Shown here one piece after another: positions 12,585 through 23,600 of a stretch of 64,000 nt of DNA; positions within the stretch are counted from its first letter, which is position 1, and every line of letters begins with the position of its first letter. A program made the position numbers and the translations under genes. Where the stretch lies: contig NC_057018.1 in NCBI RefSeq assembly GCF_000002595.2, positions 756,206-820,205 of the forward strand, written 5' to 3'. The notes below the pieces were generated by a model. It saw only the letters and a list, made by a program, of their open reading frames with translations, was not told the origin of the DNA and made no database searches. The DNA comes from Chlamydomonas reinhardtii (taxonomy: Eukaryota > Chlorophyta > Chlorophyceae > Chlamydomonadales > Chlamydomonadaceae).

Positions 12585-14707
12585 CGCTGTCCTCCGCCGC
12601 GTTCTCAGCCAGCCAGCAAAGCGCCTCCTGGTCTTGGATCTGCGCCGCCAGCCGCCAGCCGACCAGCCGCGCACCGCGGTCTCGCAGCAGCTGCAGCACC
12701 GCCGCAACGCCGCGCGGCGCGAAGCGGTTGATCACCAGTCGGAGCAGTTTGCACACGCTGTCATCGTCAAGCTGAAGCCAGAGGGACGGCAGGGGGGGAG
12801 TGTCGCGTTCATGCATGGAGAGGAGTAGGTTAGGGAGGGCGCAGGTCGGTCCTCCAAGTTTTGGGTAACAAACATCGGCCCCAAGTGCACGTATCGCACC
12901 CTGGTCGCCTCGACCGACCCGCACCCCTCATCAACCCCCCACTCCTCCGGGATTGGTTCAAAGGTAACCCCCACTCCTCACCCCGGGAGCTGGTCGACGT
13001 CGTCGGTAACGATTGCTGTTCCCCAAGATTGTCTACCGTCTACCACTTCCTTAACTTATCAAGAATGTGACCCCTCACCCCGCACCCCTCACCAGCCCTC
13101 CCTCTGACCTGCACCTCTACACACCCCCAGCCCTCTGACCTGCACACTCAGCCCGCACTCGTCCAAAAGGTACGCCAGCGCGTCGACGTGCCCGCCGCGG
13201 ACCGCGTACCTGAGGGCGATTTACATTCATGATTATTTAAGAAGGGAAGGCGTAGCCAGGAACAGAAGTATAGCGGAAGGGGAGTGGTGCAAGTGTGCGG
13301 GGGTGCGGGGGTGAAAGCATGCGGAGATTGCCAACCCAGGTGATGGCATGGAGGATGGAGCCAGCACAAGCTAGCGCAGCAGATCAGGGCAACGCAGCCC
13401 GCAGCAGCCACAGGAATTGATTCTTCAAGGCCACACACGCATTAACACACACACACACACACGCACACACACACACACACGCACACACACGCACACACAC
13501 AGCTGACTCACTCGACCGCCGCCCGGCTAGGCGGCGCGCCGCGCTTGTGCAGGTGCCGCAGCCGCGCACACAAGTCGGGCAGGCGTGCCGCCTTGTAGAG
13601 CAGAGACCAGAGGCTGCCAGGTCGCTCCACTTCCAACACCCGCGCCGCCACCTCCGGTCCCCAGGCGTCCAGCAGAAAGTCCAGCTTGGCGGCCCAGCAG
13701 GGTGTGGGGCTGCCCACGGCGGCCTCAGCCATGTGCTCCCGCGACGAAAACTGGATCGCTGGCAACCAAAGCGTGGGGTAGTGCCGCTCCAACACCTCCA
13801 AGGGGCAGCCCTGGACTATGGCGCACAGCAGATTGGAGTTCAATTCCCGGCGAGCCCAGGCCGCGGCGCCGCCCGGCGGCCGCCACAGATCCGCCGGGTT
13901 GCCGCGAATGTTGTAGCGATACCAAAACGACAAATCCTCTGGCGGCCGTTCGACTTTAATCAGCAGCGGCCGCGTCAGCAGCTCTTCGAAGAGCCCCACC
14001 TGGCCCGCACGTGCTGCTTCCAAAACATCCGGCGCTCGGAGGTTGTAGCCGTGCGCCTGCTGCAGCCAGTCCAGTATGTGGGGCTGGCCGCCGGCGCAGG
14101 CGCCCTCCGCCGCCTCCCCGAAGCAGTCCCACTTCCATTCCTGCTGCCTCCTTGGCCTCACAACTGACAAGGCCTCATTTTCGAAGCCCAGGTTTCTAAT
14201 CAGAAGCTGCAGCACTTGCAGGTGGCCGCCGCGAGCCGCCTCCTTCAGCGCAGCCCGGTCAAAGGAGCAGCCCTCATGCAGCAGCCTCTCGCAGCTCGCC
14301 AGGTTGCCGGCTGCGGCGGCCGCCGTCAGCACCTCCGGCTTCAGGGCGCAGCCGCACTGCGCCAGGGCCGCTTCCAGGCTGGGCGCGTGGCCCGAGGACG
14401 CGGCCAGGCACAGCAGCCGCTCGCGCTGGGGTAGGCTGAGTGAGCGCCAGGGCTCGGGGCAGCCCCAGTGCGCCACGAAGGCATACACGGGCCACGGCTG
14501 CTTGGCCCGATGGGGCTCGCCGCTGTTTCCGGTGTGCTTCTGACCAAGCGTAATAAGGTTGTAAATTCCTCGCAAAGCCGCTGCTGTGTCGGTGTCGACA
14601 AGTTTGATGCTGCACGCAGCATGGCTAGGTTCTGCAAACGACGCTATCTTCCTAATGACATCGGGCTTCAATTTCTTCCAATGACATGTTTCATGTTCAA
14701 TCTCCAT
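11170..14707 (-). CDS. F-box-like/ankyrin-repeat family protein (ANK-3), 4 exons
   Basis: Exons are 14707-13512, 13209-13140, 12771-12235 and 11676-11170 (about 769 aa). Splice sites are GA|GTGAGT...CTCAG|GTAC, CAG|GTCAGA...TTCAG|CTT and CAG|GTACGC...TTAG|GCT; phases 2, 0, 0 keep one frame. The start ATG gives MEIEHETCHWKKLKPDVIRK. The N-terminal block, ankyrin-like repeats and the module around AVRGGHVDALAYLLDECG match ANK-4 and ANK-5. Exon 3 has a Glu-Gln run (EQEQEQ). The last exon is Glu/Val-rich and ends in GVLVVPYQERWLQAQAS, unlike the other members. Intron 2 (12772-13139) is absent from ANK-4 and ANK-5. Intron 1 carries a GT tract just after the donor. Molecular partners are unknown. 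Confidence 0.78.
13440..13501. repeat. CA/GT microsatellite next to the ANK-3 intron 1 donor
   Basis: About 60 bp of CA with a few CG interruptions. In the transcript it is GT-rich and starts about 10 nt after the 5' splice site (GTGAGTCAGCTGTGTG). ANK-4 and ANK-5 have the same tract in the same place at different lengths. Confidence 0.92.
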
Positions 14708-15302
14708 GAGAAAAAGGCGGGCAAAGCGTCTCTAACAGCTGCTTCCTTTGTTCAGTTTTCACAGCTCCGGGCAACGCTTCTGTAATTATCCCAGACGTAA
14801 TAAGTTTGAGTTTGGTCAGGGCGTGTCTCAATGTCGCCGCACGCCATGTGGGCCTGGGCCCCATCCGAAGGTAGGCCATGGCCGGTGACCGATTCCCAGC
14901 CCCCTTCGAACCATCCTGACTTTGAAGGCCACTGCTGTTGCTTTCTTTACCTTGAACGCCAAATGGTCAGCGCATTTCGTCTCACAGCTACACGTGCACC
15001 AGGCGTGACCACGCACCCCGGCGCGTACGCCGCATCACCCGGCCCCAATCAGGCCCCACCCAAACCCTAAATACGAACATAAACCCCTCAACCATGGCCC
15101 AGAAAGATACCGATACAGTTACATACAGCTTTTTATTTGATTCCTGGACTACAGGATGAAGGAGGGAGTAGGCGGCCGCGCACAGTTGTGCACGTTCGTC
15201 TCTCAGCTCTTCTCTCACCAACACGTCACACGTGTCACGGATTGACTCAGGCAGTTAGGCCGCAAGCAAGGTCATGGAGCCTGAACTCGTGGAACCGCAC
15301 AT
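14708..15302. other. Gene-free interval upstream of ANK-3
   Basis: Presumed ANK-3 promoter region. A minus-strand TGTAA at 15119-15123 is the nearest such signal downstream of the LRR gene, but it lies beyond the inserted hAT-like element. No coding signal was seen. Confidence 0.45.
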
Positions 15303-15310
15303 GCGGGGAT

Positions 15311-16045
15311 CAGCGCTCGTATCTTACGAACAGGGGTCGTATCTTGTTTTCAGGGCAATGTCTGGGCTCAGACAAAAACGGCCGGGTGGCCGCCGTCTTT
15401 TGTCTGGGCACATGGCGGTTTGGGGGCTTCTCCATAGGAATTCGGACAAAACCCGCCCCAAAACCGGGCCAACAATGTCTTGCCTCAGACATTAGTCCCC
15501 GGGAGGAATGTCTAGGAAACGGCCAAAATGGCCAGTTAATGTCTGGAGACATTAAGATAGGAGCCCTGCTTACGAAGGCAGGGGCGGCGTCAGTGGCCGA
15601 ATTCCTTAAAATGGCTTCGTTTAGTTGACGAAACAGGCTGCCGCCGCTTCATTCACCCCCAAAATTTTTTCCAGGGGCTCCGCCCCCGACCCGCACGATG
15701 TCGACACCGACACGACACGCCCACTCCTCCCCTGCTTCCCGCCGACCCAACCTCACTCTCCCGCCAGGTAAAACCCTGTCTCCCGCCGTCAACACCCATA
15801 GATACAGCCCTTTGAGCCTTCTTACCATATGCCACGCAGGTTTCGGCCGTGGAGTAGCCGCTGTAACCCCCTGTCCTTGGCCAAAAGTGGCCGAAATCCC
15901 AAAAATGTCTTCGTCTGTTTGCCGAAAGACCCCCCAAGATCCCGTGCGTTTTGGCCGAAATTCCAAGTCAAGTTCAAAAAAATTTCGTCCGCCAGAGGCC
16001 TTTTTGGGCAAATTTCGTTCCGAACGAAGGAAGATACGAGCGCTG
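15311..16045. mobile_element. Non-autonomous hAT-like DNA transposon (735 bp)
   Basis: The ends are inverted: CAGCGCTCGTATCTT at 15311 and its reverse complement ending at 16045. They are flanked by the perfect 8-bp direct repeat GCGGGGAT (15303-15310 and 16046-16053). An 8-bp target-site duplication with CAG...CTG termini fits the hAT superfamily. No transposase-like frame is evident, so it would need an enzyme supplied elsewhere. The 15-bp ends differ by one base from those of the elements at 40226 and 48002. The interior is otherwise different, so it is a sister family rather than a deletion copy. Confidence 0.88.
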
Positions 16046-16053
16046 GCGGGGAT

Positions 16054-16906
16054 GCATGGATGAGTATATGTCTGCTGCCAACTGGTGAGTACATTGCTTT
16101 CACCGCACATGACCACGATGGCTTCTTGATTGCTGCGCAGTGCACACCGGCGCAGTGCACACCTGCAATCCGAGCCCTGGCCATTACCGATGGTTCCGCC
16201 CCACAAACAACCAGCACTGCCCGACTCCGGCATGCCTCACGCCTACTTCCTTCGTGCCCCCCTGTCGGCAGCGTCAGAACGGTAGCTAGCTAGCAGCAGT
16301 AGCGTAGCACGACTGCAAAAGCCCGTGCGCAAAAGATGCGCCACAGCACGACAGCATCATGCACGGTCGTGTGTACGCCCGCATACCCCGTATGCCAGCA
16401 CCGTACGGTACTGCATTTCTGGAACGTGATGCGCCTCACGCCACCCATCGGGCACATTGGCATCGCACCACCCCGCTGCCCCCCCTCTTAGCTCACACTA
16501 CTTCGCTCACACCTGCATCACAACAGCAGCCTCCGTACACCTGCCGTACGCAGGACTAATATTCATGCACACCCGTTGTGATGGCCAGTCTGCCAAGCGC
16601 GCATGCACATGTATTCATGCTCCCTCAAAAGGTATCACGTCTTTTTCTCGTAACGTCGCAGTCATGCTTGGAAAATCGAAAAACCTTCCAGCAAGAACTC
16701 CACTTTACTCTTCAGACTTCAGCAAACAAGGCCTGGACGCGCCCTCAGATTCCCCCAAAGGCCCAGGGCCCCACAGAAACCAAACCACATGCAGCCTTCG
16801 AAGCCTGACGCCTGACAACGCAGCAACCCCTGGAGCAACCCACATCTGAACTGCGCTATCAGCACGTCCCTCTCACCCCTGGTCCCTCTATCAACCCATG
16901 CAATCT
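16054..16906. other. Gene-free interval, 3' flank of the LRR gene
   Basis: Probably includes the 3' UTR of the minus-strand LRR gene ending at 16907. No TGTAA was found on the minus strand in this stretch. No supported gene or repeat. Confidence 0.4.
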
Positions 16907-18075
16907 CTAGCGCCTGCTGACCATTACGCCGCCGCCGCCGTTGCTGCCATTGCCGGCGGAACCAGCGCCGCCGCCCGCCGCCCACACCTCCCCCGCCCGC
17001 CGCCACTCCTCGCGTGGCCTGCCGTACAGGCGGTCCATGGTTGGCAGGCACACGGCCCAGCACCCGTCCAACTCCAGGTGCTGCAGCCGCCCCCCTCCGG
17101 CGGTGCTACTGCCGCCGCCGCCATTTGTGCTACTGCCGCCGCCTCCGGCGGTGCTACTGCCGCCGCTGCCACTGGCGCTGCTGCCACGGGTGCCACTGCC
17201 ACTGGTGCCGCTCCCACCAGCAGCTCCGTCTCCACCACTGCTGCTGCCGGTGTTGTTGCTGTCACCGTTGCTGGTGCCGACAGCCGCCACCGCCGCCGCC
17301 GGCGCTGTCACCGGAGGCGGCAGGCTGTCATTGCTGGTGCCGCTGCCGTTGCCGTTGCTGCCGTTGCCGCTGCCGTTGCCATTGCCGCTGCCGTTGCTTT
17401 TGCTGCCGTTGCGGCTGCCAGTGCCGCCGTTGCCGTTGCTGCCGTTGCCCTTGCTGCCGCTGGCGTTGCTACTGGTGCCGCTGGTGCCGCTGCTGGTGCT
17501 GCCCGGGGGCGCCTGCTGCGTCGTCGCCGGCTTGCTGGTGCTGGCGGGCATGAGTACGTCTGCCGGCTTGCTTGTGGGCATGAGTACGTCTGCCAGGGCG
17601 CTGACGGCTGCGTCGGACACGTTGCGGCAGTGGCGCAGGTGCAGCCGCCTCAGGCAGGACAGCGGAGCCAGCGCCGACACGGCGGCGTCGTCCACACCTG
17701 TGTGGGTGTGATTGTGTGTAAGAGTGTAAGAGAGAGTGTGTGTGTGACACTGTGTGTGTGATTGTGTGTGTGATGTGTGTGTGTGTGTGATTGTGTGTGT
17801 GTGTGTTAAAGGGTGGAGCTGTGTTCGAACATTTGAAGTGTTCGAACATTACACACACGCAAGTAAGGGAAGGAAGCACGCAGGAGTGTGGGTGCCACAC
17901 TTAATGCACACAAGTAAGGGAAGGATAAACGCAGGAGTGTGGGTGCAACACGGTGCAAAAGCTAGCGCTGGGACGTGCGTGTGCGTTTCCGTCACAGCAA
18001 AGCGCAGTCATACACTGTTATGTGCGTCGGGAAGGCAAGACGTTGCGTGTGTGAGTGTGTGTGTGTGTGTGTGAG

Positions 18076-18152
<77 letters not shown>

Positions 18153-20562
18153 AGAGAATGACATCTTCTGCAACATGCAACCTGCAACCGGCAGAGCCCT
18201 CCGTGCATGCTGCCGTCTCAAGCCCGCCCCCGGCGCCCTCCCTCCCGACCGCACCTGCCGACAATACTGCAGTTGCGTGTAAATCATCGCATGTTGATTC
18301 ACCTCGTCGCTGCGGGGCCGACCCACCCGCCCACCGTGACGATCATGCAATGCATGTCGATTCATGTTCTCGCACCCACAAACCCATCCACATATTTATT
18401 TTCAGAGCCCGGGCATAAATCAAGTATTTAACCCACCTGGGCACTTGTTCAGTTTGAGTCGGCGCAGTCGTGGCAGTCCCGCCGCCAGCGCCGCCACCCC
18501 GTGGCGGTTGATCAGCGTGGCGCTGAGATCCAGATCCGTCAGGCAACCGCCCAGGCCAACCACCATCTGTGGGTTGTTCGTTGTTCGGGTTCGGGTCCGG
18601 TTGGTGTGCGATGGGACAGTGGTAAGGCAGGTTGGTAAAGTCCCATAGGGTGCAGCTGATTCCCAGATCCCAGCAGATGGCAAACAATGTGCAACGGCAG
18701 GGCAGGAGCGCGCGGCTGGTCGAACGCCGGAGTTACTGTACCGACAAGTTGCTGGCTGGCTGGAAGTTTGCTGACGCGCATTTCTCACGCTCCGGGCTTC
18801 GGTTTCGGTTGGGAATGGAATCCCGCAGCCCCCCACACGCACACACCCGCAGCCCCGTAGATACCACACAACAAGCCGCAGCGCACACGTGCTCCCACCA
18901 CCCATCCAACTTGGGATTAGAACGAACTACACTCGCCCAACCGCACCACGCACACCCGCAGTCCCAGTCCCATCATAACCTACCTGCTCCACTCCTGTGT
19001 TGTCGGTGTTTGTTGACCCCAGGTCCAGCGAGGCCAGACGGCTGAGGCGCGAGAGAGCGGCCAGGCCGGGCGCACGCACGTACCTGAGAGGTGGGGAAGT
19101 CGTGTTGGTTAGGTTCGGTTAGTTTCGGTTAGGTTCGGGTAGGTTCGCTGAAGTGGTTGGGCTTGGTTGGTGGTTAGGTTGGTTTATATGTGCTACGTAG
19201 GTGTTGGTTGGCGGGGCTTGTTAGAGGTTGGGGATTGGTGGGTAGCCGCCGGCATGTGCAACATGCAAAAAGGTGCACTCAAACTTTCAACACCCATGCA
19301 CTCTCACACGCTCACACGCTCGCTCACGCTCACCAGGACCGCGCCAGCTGCAGCCGCGTCAGGGCCGCCAGCGCCGCCACCCCCTGCTGCAGCCCCTGGT
19401 CGGTCACACGGCAGTCGCATAAGTCCAGCCCGACCAGGCGCGGCAGCGCTGCGAGCAGGTGAATCCAAAACAATAAATTGACTTGCATGTATAATGTTTT
19501 GTGCAGTAGGTGTGCAGCTAGTGCAGCATAATGTGATAAAGCTTTGCGTGTTCCCGACCACCTTGACAACAGTACGACCACAAACCGTTGCGTCCCCTCC
19601 CGGGCAACCCCAACACCCAAGCAACGCCGCCGCACCCACCCGGGGGCGCCAGGGCTGCTAGCCCTGTGCCGCTGATCTTCCAGCACCCACGCAGCTTGAG
19701 GGAGGTTAGCGCAGACAGCCCGCTCAGAGCCTCCAGGCTGGAATCCTGTGTGCGTGATGTGTGTATGTGTGTGGGAGAGGCATTTGGCAATGTAAAACAC
19801 GGTGAGGTGTTGGCAGAGGACCGTTGCCGATTGCTTATGTAGTTATGTGCGATGTGCGCCTGCGCCCCTCCCTCCCCGTCTCCCGCTCCCAACACACACA
19901 CACTGCCCCCCCCCCTTGCTGGTATTTTTAACCCGCCCCCCCACACACAGCCCCCCCCCCTTGCTGGTATTTTTAACCCGCCCCCCCACACACAGCCCCC
20001 CAAGCTCACCCAACCCCGCCCTCCACTCTCACCAGAAGGTTAAGGCAGTTGGACAGGTCCAGGCTGGTGAGCGCGGGCAGGCGCCGCAGCAGCGGGCCCA
20101 GCGCCTCGTTGCGCAGACGGCTGCAGCCCTGGGTGTGCGGGAGTGGGAGTGAGAGTGAGGGTTGAGTGTGTGTGTGTGGGGGGGGCGGAGATGTGTGTGT
20201 GTGTGTGGGGGGGGGTAGGTCGGTGGGTAGGTGAGTGGATGTGGGTGAGGGCGTGGAGAGAACATGGAAGTGAGGACGGGGCTGTATGTGCGCGCGTGTC
20301 ATTGGAAGCTTGGCGTGAGTGGCGCATTCGCGCTTGATGGATTCACACAATGTCAGTAGTGCTAGCCATCGAAGGGTGTGCAACAAACCGAGATCCCCCA
20401 ACAAACCAACCGCAACCAACCGCAACCGCAACCGCAACCGCAACCGCAACCGCTCACCATGAGATCCAACCGCTCCAACGACCTCGCCGCGGCCGAGCCC
20501 GCCAGCGCCTCCAGCCCCTCCTCCGTCACCAGGTCACTGCGCGCGTGTGAGTGTGTGTGTGT

Positions 20563-20634
<72 letters not shown>

Positions 20635-23600
20635 CTGTGAAAACCCTCAACCCCACCCCACACACGCGCCAGTCCCACACCACAGCTAGCCCCCCACCGC
20701 CCCACCCGACACACAGAGCTAGCCCACCCTCCTCCTCCTCCTCGCTCTATGCATTGGGATCAATTTAGTCTGGGCTGGCATTTGCACCCCCCCCCCCAAA
20801 AAACACCACGTACACACACCTGTGTGGCGCCCCCAGCCAGAACTGGCGGAGGTGTGGGAACATGCGGGCAACCGCCGCCATGCCTGTGCGGGCGTGTCGG
20901 CGTGGGGGTTACAATCATGATTAGTTAAGGGGGTGGGGCTTACTGATACGTAGCGCGTCTTCCTTTCCCACACTTTTCCCACACCCGCCTCTGTCAAGGG
21001 CCAGCCCACCCCGCCACCCATGTCGTTCCCGATCCTACACGCCCCACACGGCTACGGTACTCATCACACCTTCCCACCCCGCGCCTTGGGAAGCCTGACA
21101 GCTGGCACTGCTTAAACCCAAGCACTGCTTAAATTAAAGCACTGCTTAAACCCATGCACTGCCTAAACCAAAGCACTGCTTAAACCTAACCAAACCGCGG
21201 TGCCCAGCAGCCACGAATACGGCAACACACCTGCATCGCTGGCAAGCGCGGCCGCGCCGCCGCGCGCGCCGCCGCCGCCGCCGCCGCCAATGACGCCCGC
21301 CACGGCGCCGCCGGCTCCCACCGCCGCCGCCCCCTGGCGCGAGGAGGACGAGGGGCCGCAGTCGCCCACCTGTGGTGGTTGTGGCGGTTGGGGCGGTTGT
21401 GGAGCTGGTAGTGGTGGTGTCGGTTGAAGTGGTGGTTGTGGAGGTGGTTGTAATGTTTGCTGTCGTTCATTGCCGTTGGCAGGTGTGGCACAGGACCATG
21501 CTCCGAAGCCCAAATCATCCCACCTTTGGTAAACGGTCACACGGTGTTTCCCAACGAGTGCGCTCTGGTGCTGTTCCCCACCTCAAAACGATGCCGCCAC
21601 CGATCGATGCCCTTTGATCGTTGCCACGCTGCGCTGCCCTCCCTGTCCTCCCCTGCCCTCATCACCCTCCCCGCCCTCCCCGCCCTCACCTCCCCGCCCT
21701 CCCGCCCTCACCTCCCCGCCCTCCTCACCCTCCCCGCCCTCCCCGCCCCCTCACCAACCTCCTGCCCTCACCTCCCCGCCCTCCCCGCCCATCTCCCCCC
21801 TGCCCCACACCAACCTCACCTCAAGCCGCGTCAGCCCTCGCAGCGGCGCCAACGACCTCAACCGCTCCAACGTCCAGCCCGGCCGCCGCAACACCAACGA
21901 CCGAAGGCTGCTGCCTGCCGCCACAACGCCGTTACCGTTACCGCTACCGTTGGCGCTGCCGTTACCGTTATCGGCAGTAGCCCCAGCAGCGCCGGCAGCG
22001 GCAGTAGCAGCATAGCCAGTGGCGGGGCCAGTCAGCGCCGATAGGATTTGGTCGAGGTCCTGTGACGAGATAGGTGATGATGCGGTAGTGGTTTGGTAAT
22101 GGTGGTGATGGGCAGCGGGAGGACACGCGTGTAAATATACACACACACACGCGGTTGACCCACTGCGCCTCCCTGCCTTGTGCTGACAAACACAGGCCTT
22201 GCGCGCACTCATGCTGCTTGCCTCCCACACACGCCCTGCCGCACACGCTCTCATTCCCACAAACTCTCATTCCCACGCCCCTTCCACATACACACATACG
22301 CCCTTCCAAACCCTCTTCCAAACCCCCATTCCACACACGCCCCTTCCCCCCTTGACTACTCACCGAGCGCAGAACCACCTGGTGTGGCACCACCGCCGCA
22401 CCCTCCAACACCAACTCCTCCAGACCGCCTCCCCCTCCACCTCCTCCGCCGCCTCCGCCGCCTCCGCCTCCAGCTCCGCCGCCTGCGCTGTCGCCGCCAC
22501 GTCCCCACGCCGAGCCGTTAACCCCATTGTGCTGTGATCCTCCTCCTCCTCCGCCGCAGCCGCCGCCATAACCGCTGTAACCGCTGTAACCGCCATAACC
22601 GCTGTAACCGCCGTAACCGCTGTAACCGCCGCGGTCCGGCGACAGCGCCAGTCGCAGCCCGGCGGCCACGTCAGATGCCTCCAGCGCCGCCGCCGCGCCG
22701 CCGCCCGACAGGGCAAGCCGCTTGAGGCGTGGCAGGCTGGCGGCCTGGTGTGATAGTGAAGGAAAAAGGAAAGGCAAGCAAAAATGGGGAAGAAGGGGTT
22801 GACATGGACATGGGCGGATGTTTGTAAAGTCCGTTTGTACGAGAGAACACAATGCAAGGAGTGTACGGCACGCGTGTGTGCGCGCGTGTGTGCACGTTGG
22901 GAAACACGGGCCCCCTCATCGGGTGTGCGATGTAACGGAGTCACACTCTCTCACACAACCGCGCACACACATACACATACACTGTACACAGGGCTTCTCT
23001 TTGCTCTTATTCTTTTCCCTGACACACAACACACACATTACGGTACAGCACAAGCACGCACACGCGCCCCCGCCGCAGCTGCTCACCAGTGTTGTGAAGG
23101 GCTTGGCGGCCATGGCCGCGGCGCCCTCGGCTCTGCCGCACTCCCGCAGCTCCAAGTCTGTCAGGGCGCCCAGGGCGGTGACGCAGGGCCAGGCGCCGCC
23201 GCGGACCTGTGGGAGGGAGAGGGAGGCAGGAAGGGGGTTGGAAAAAACCAGCACAAATCGAACCAGAACCAACCAAAAACGAGCGGTGGGGGGTCACGTT
23301 CATGAAGTACTATGAAGAAGCGATGTGGGGGCAAGGTTGTGGGGCGGGTGTTGGGGTGGGGTTGTGGGGCGCAAGGGAGAAGATGTGGGGCGGGAAAAGA
23401 GGCAGCAGCGGTGAACTCACGTCGATCAGGTGAAGTGACCGCAGCTGCAGCAGCGGAGACTCCCAACCCGCCGCCGCCGCCGCCGCCTCAGCCGCCGCCT
23501 GCGCCGCCACCAGCTCGGCCGCCTCGGCCGCCGCCGCCCGCGCCGCCGCCGCCGCCGCCACGGCTGCGGCGCGTGCCGTGGGTGCTGAGAACCGTGAGGA

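Noticed and set aside
17700-18149. GT tracts as telomeric repeats
   Set aside because: They are plain dinucleotide repeats. The algal telomere unit TTTTAGGG does not occur in arrays here.
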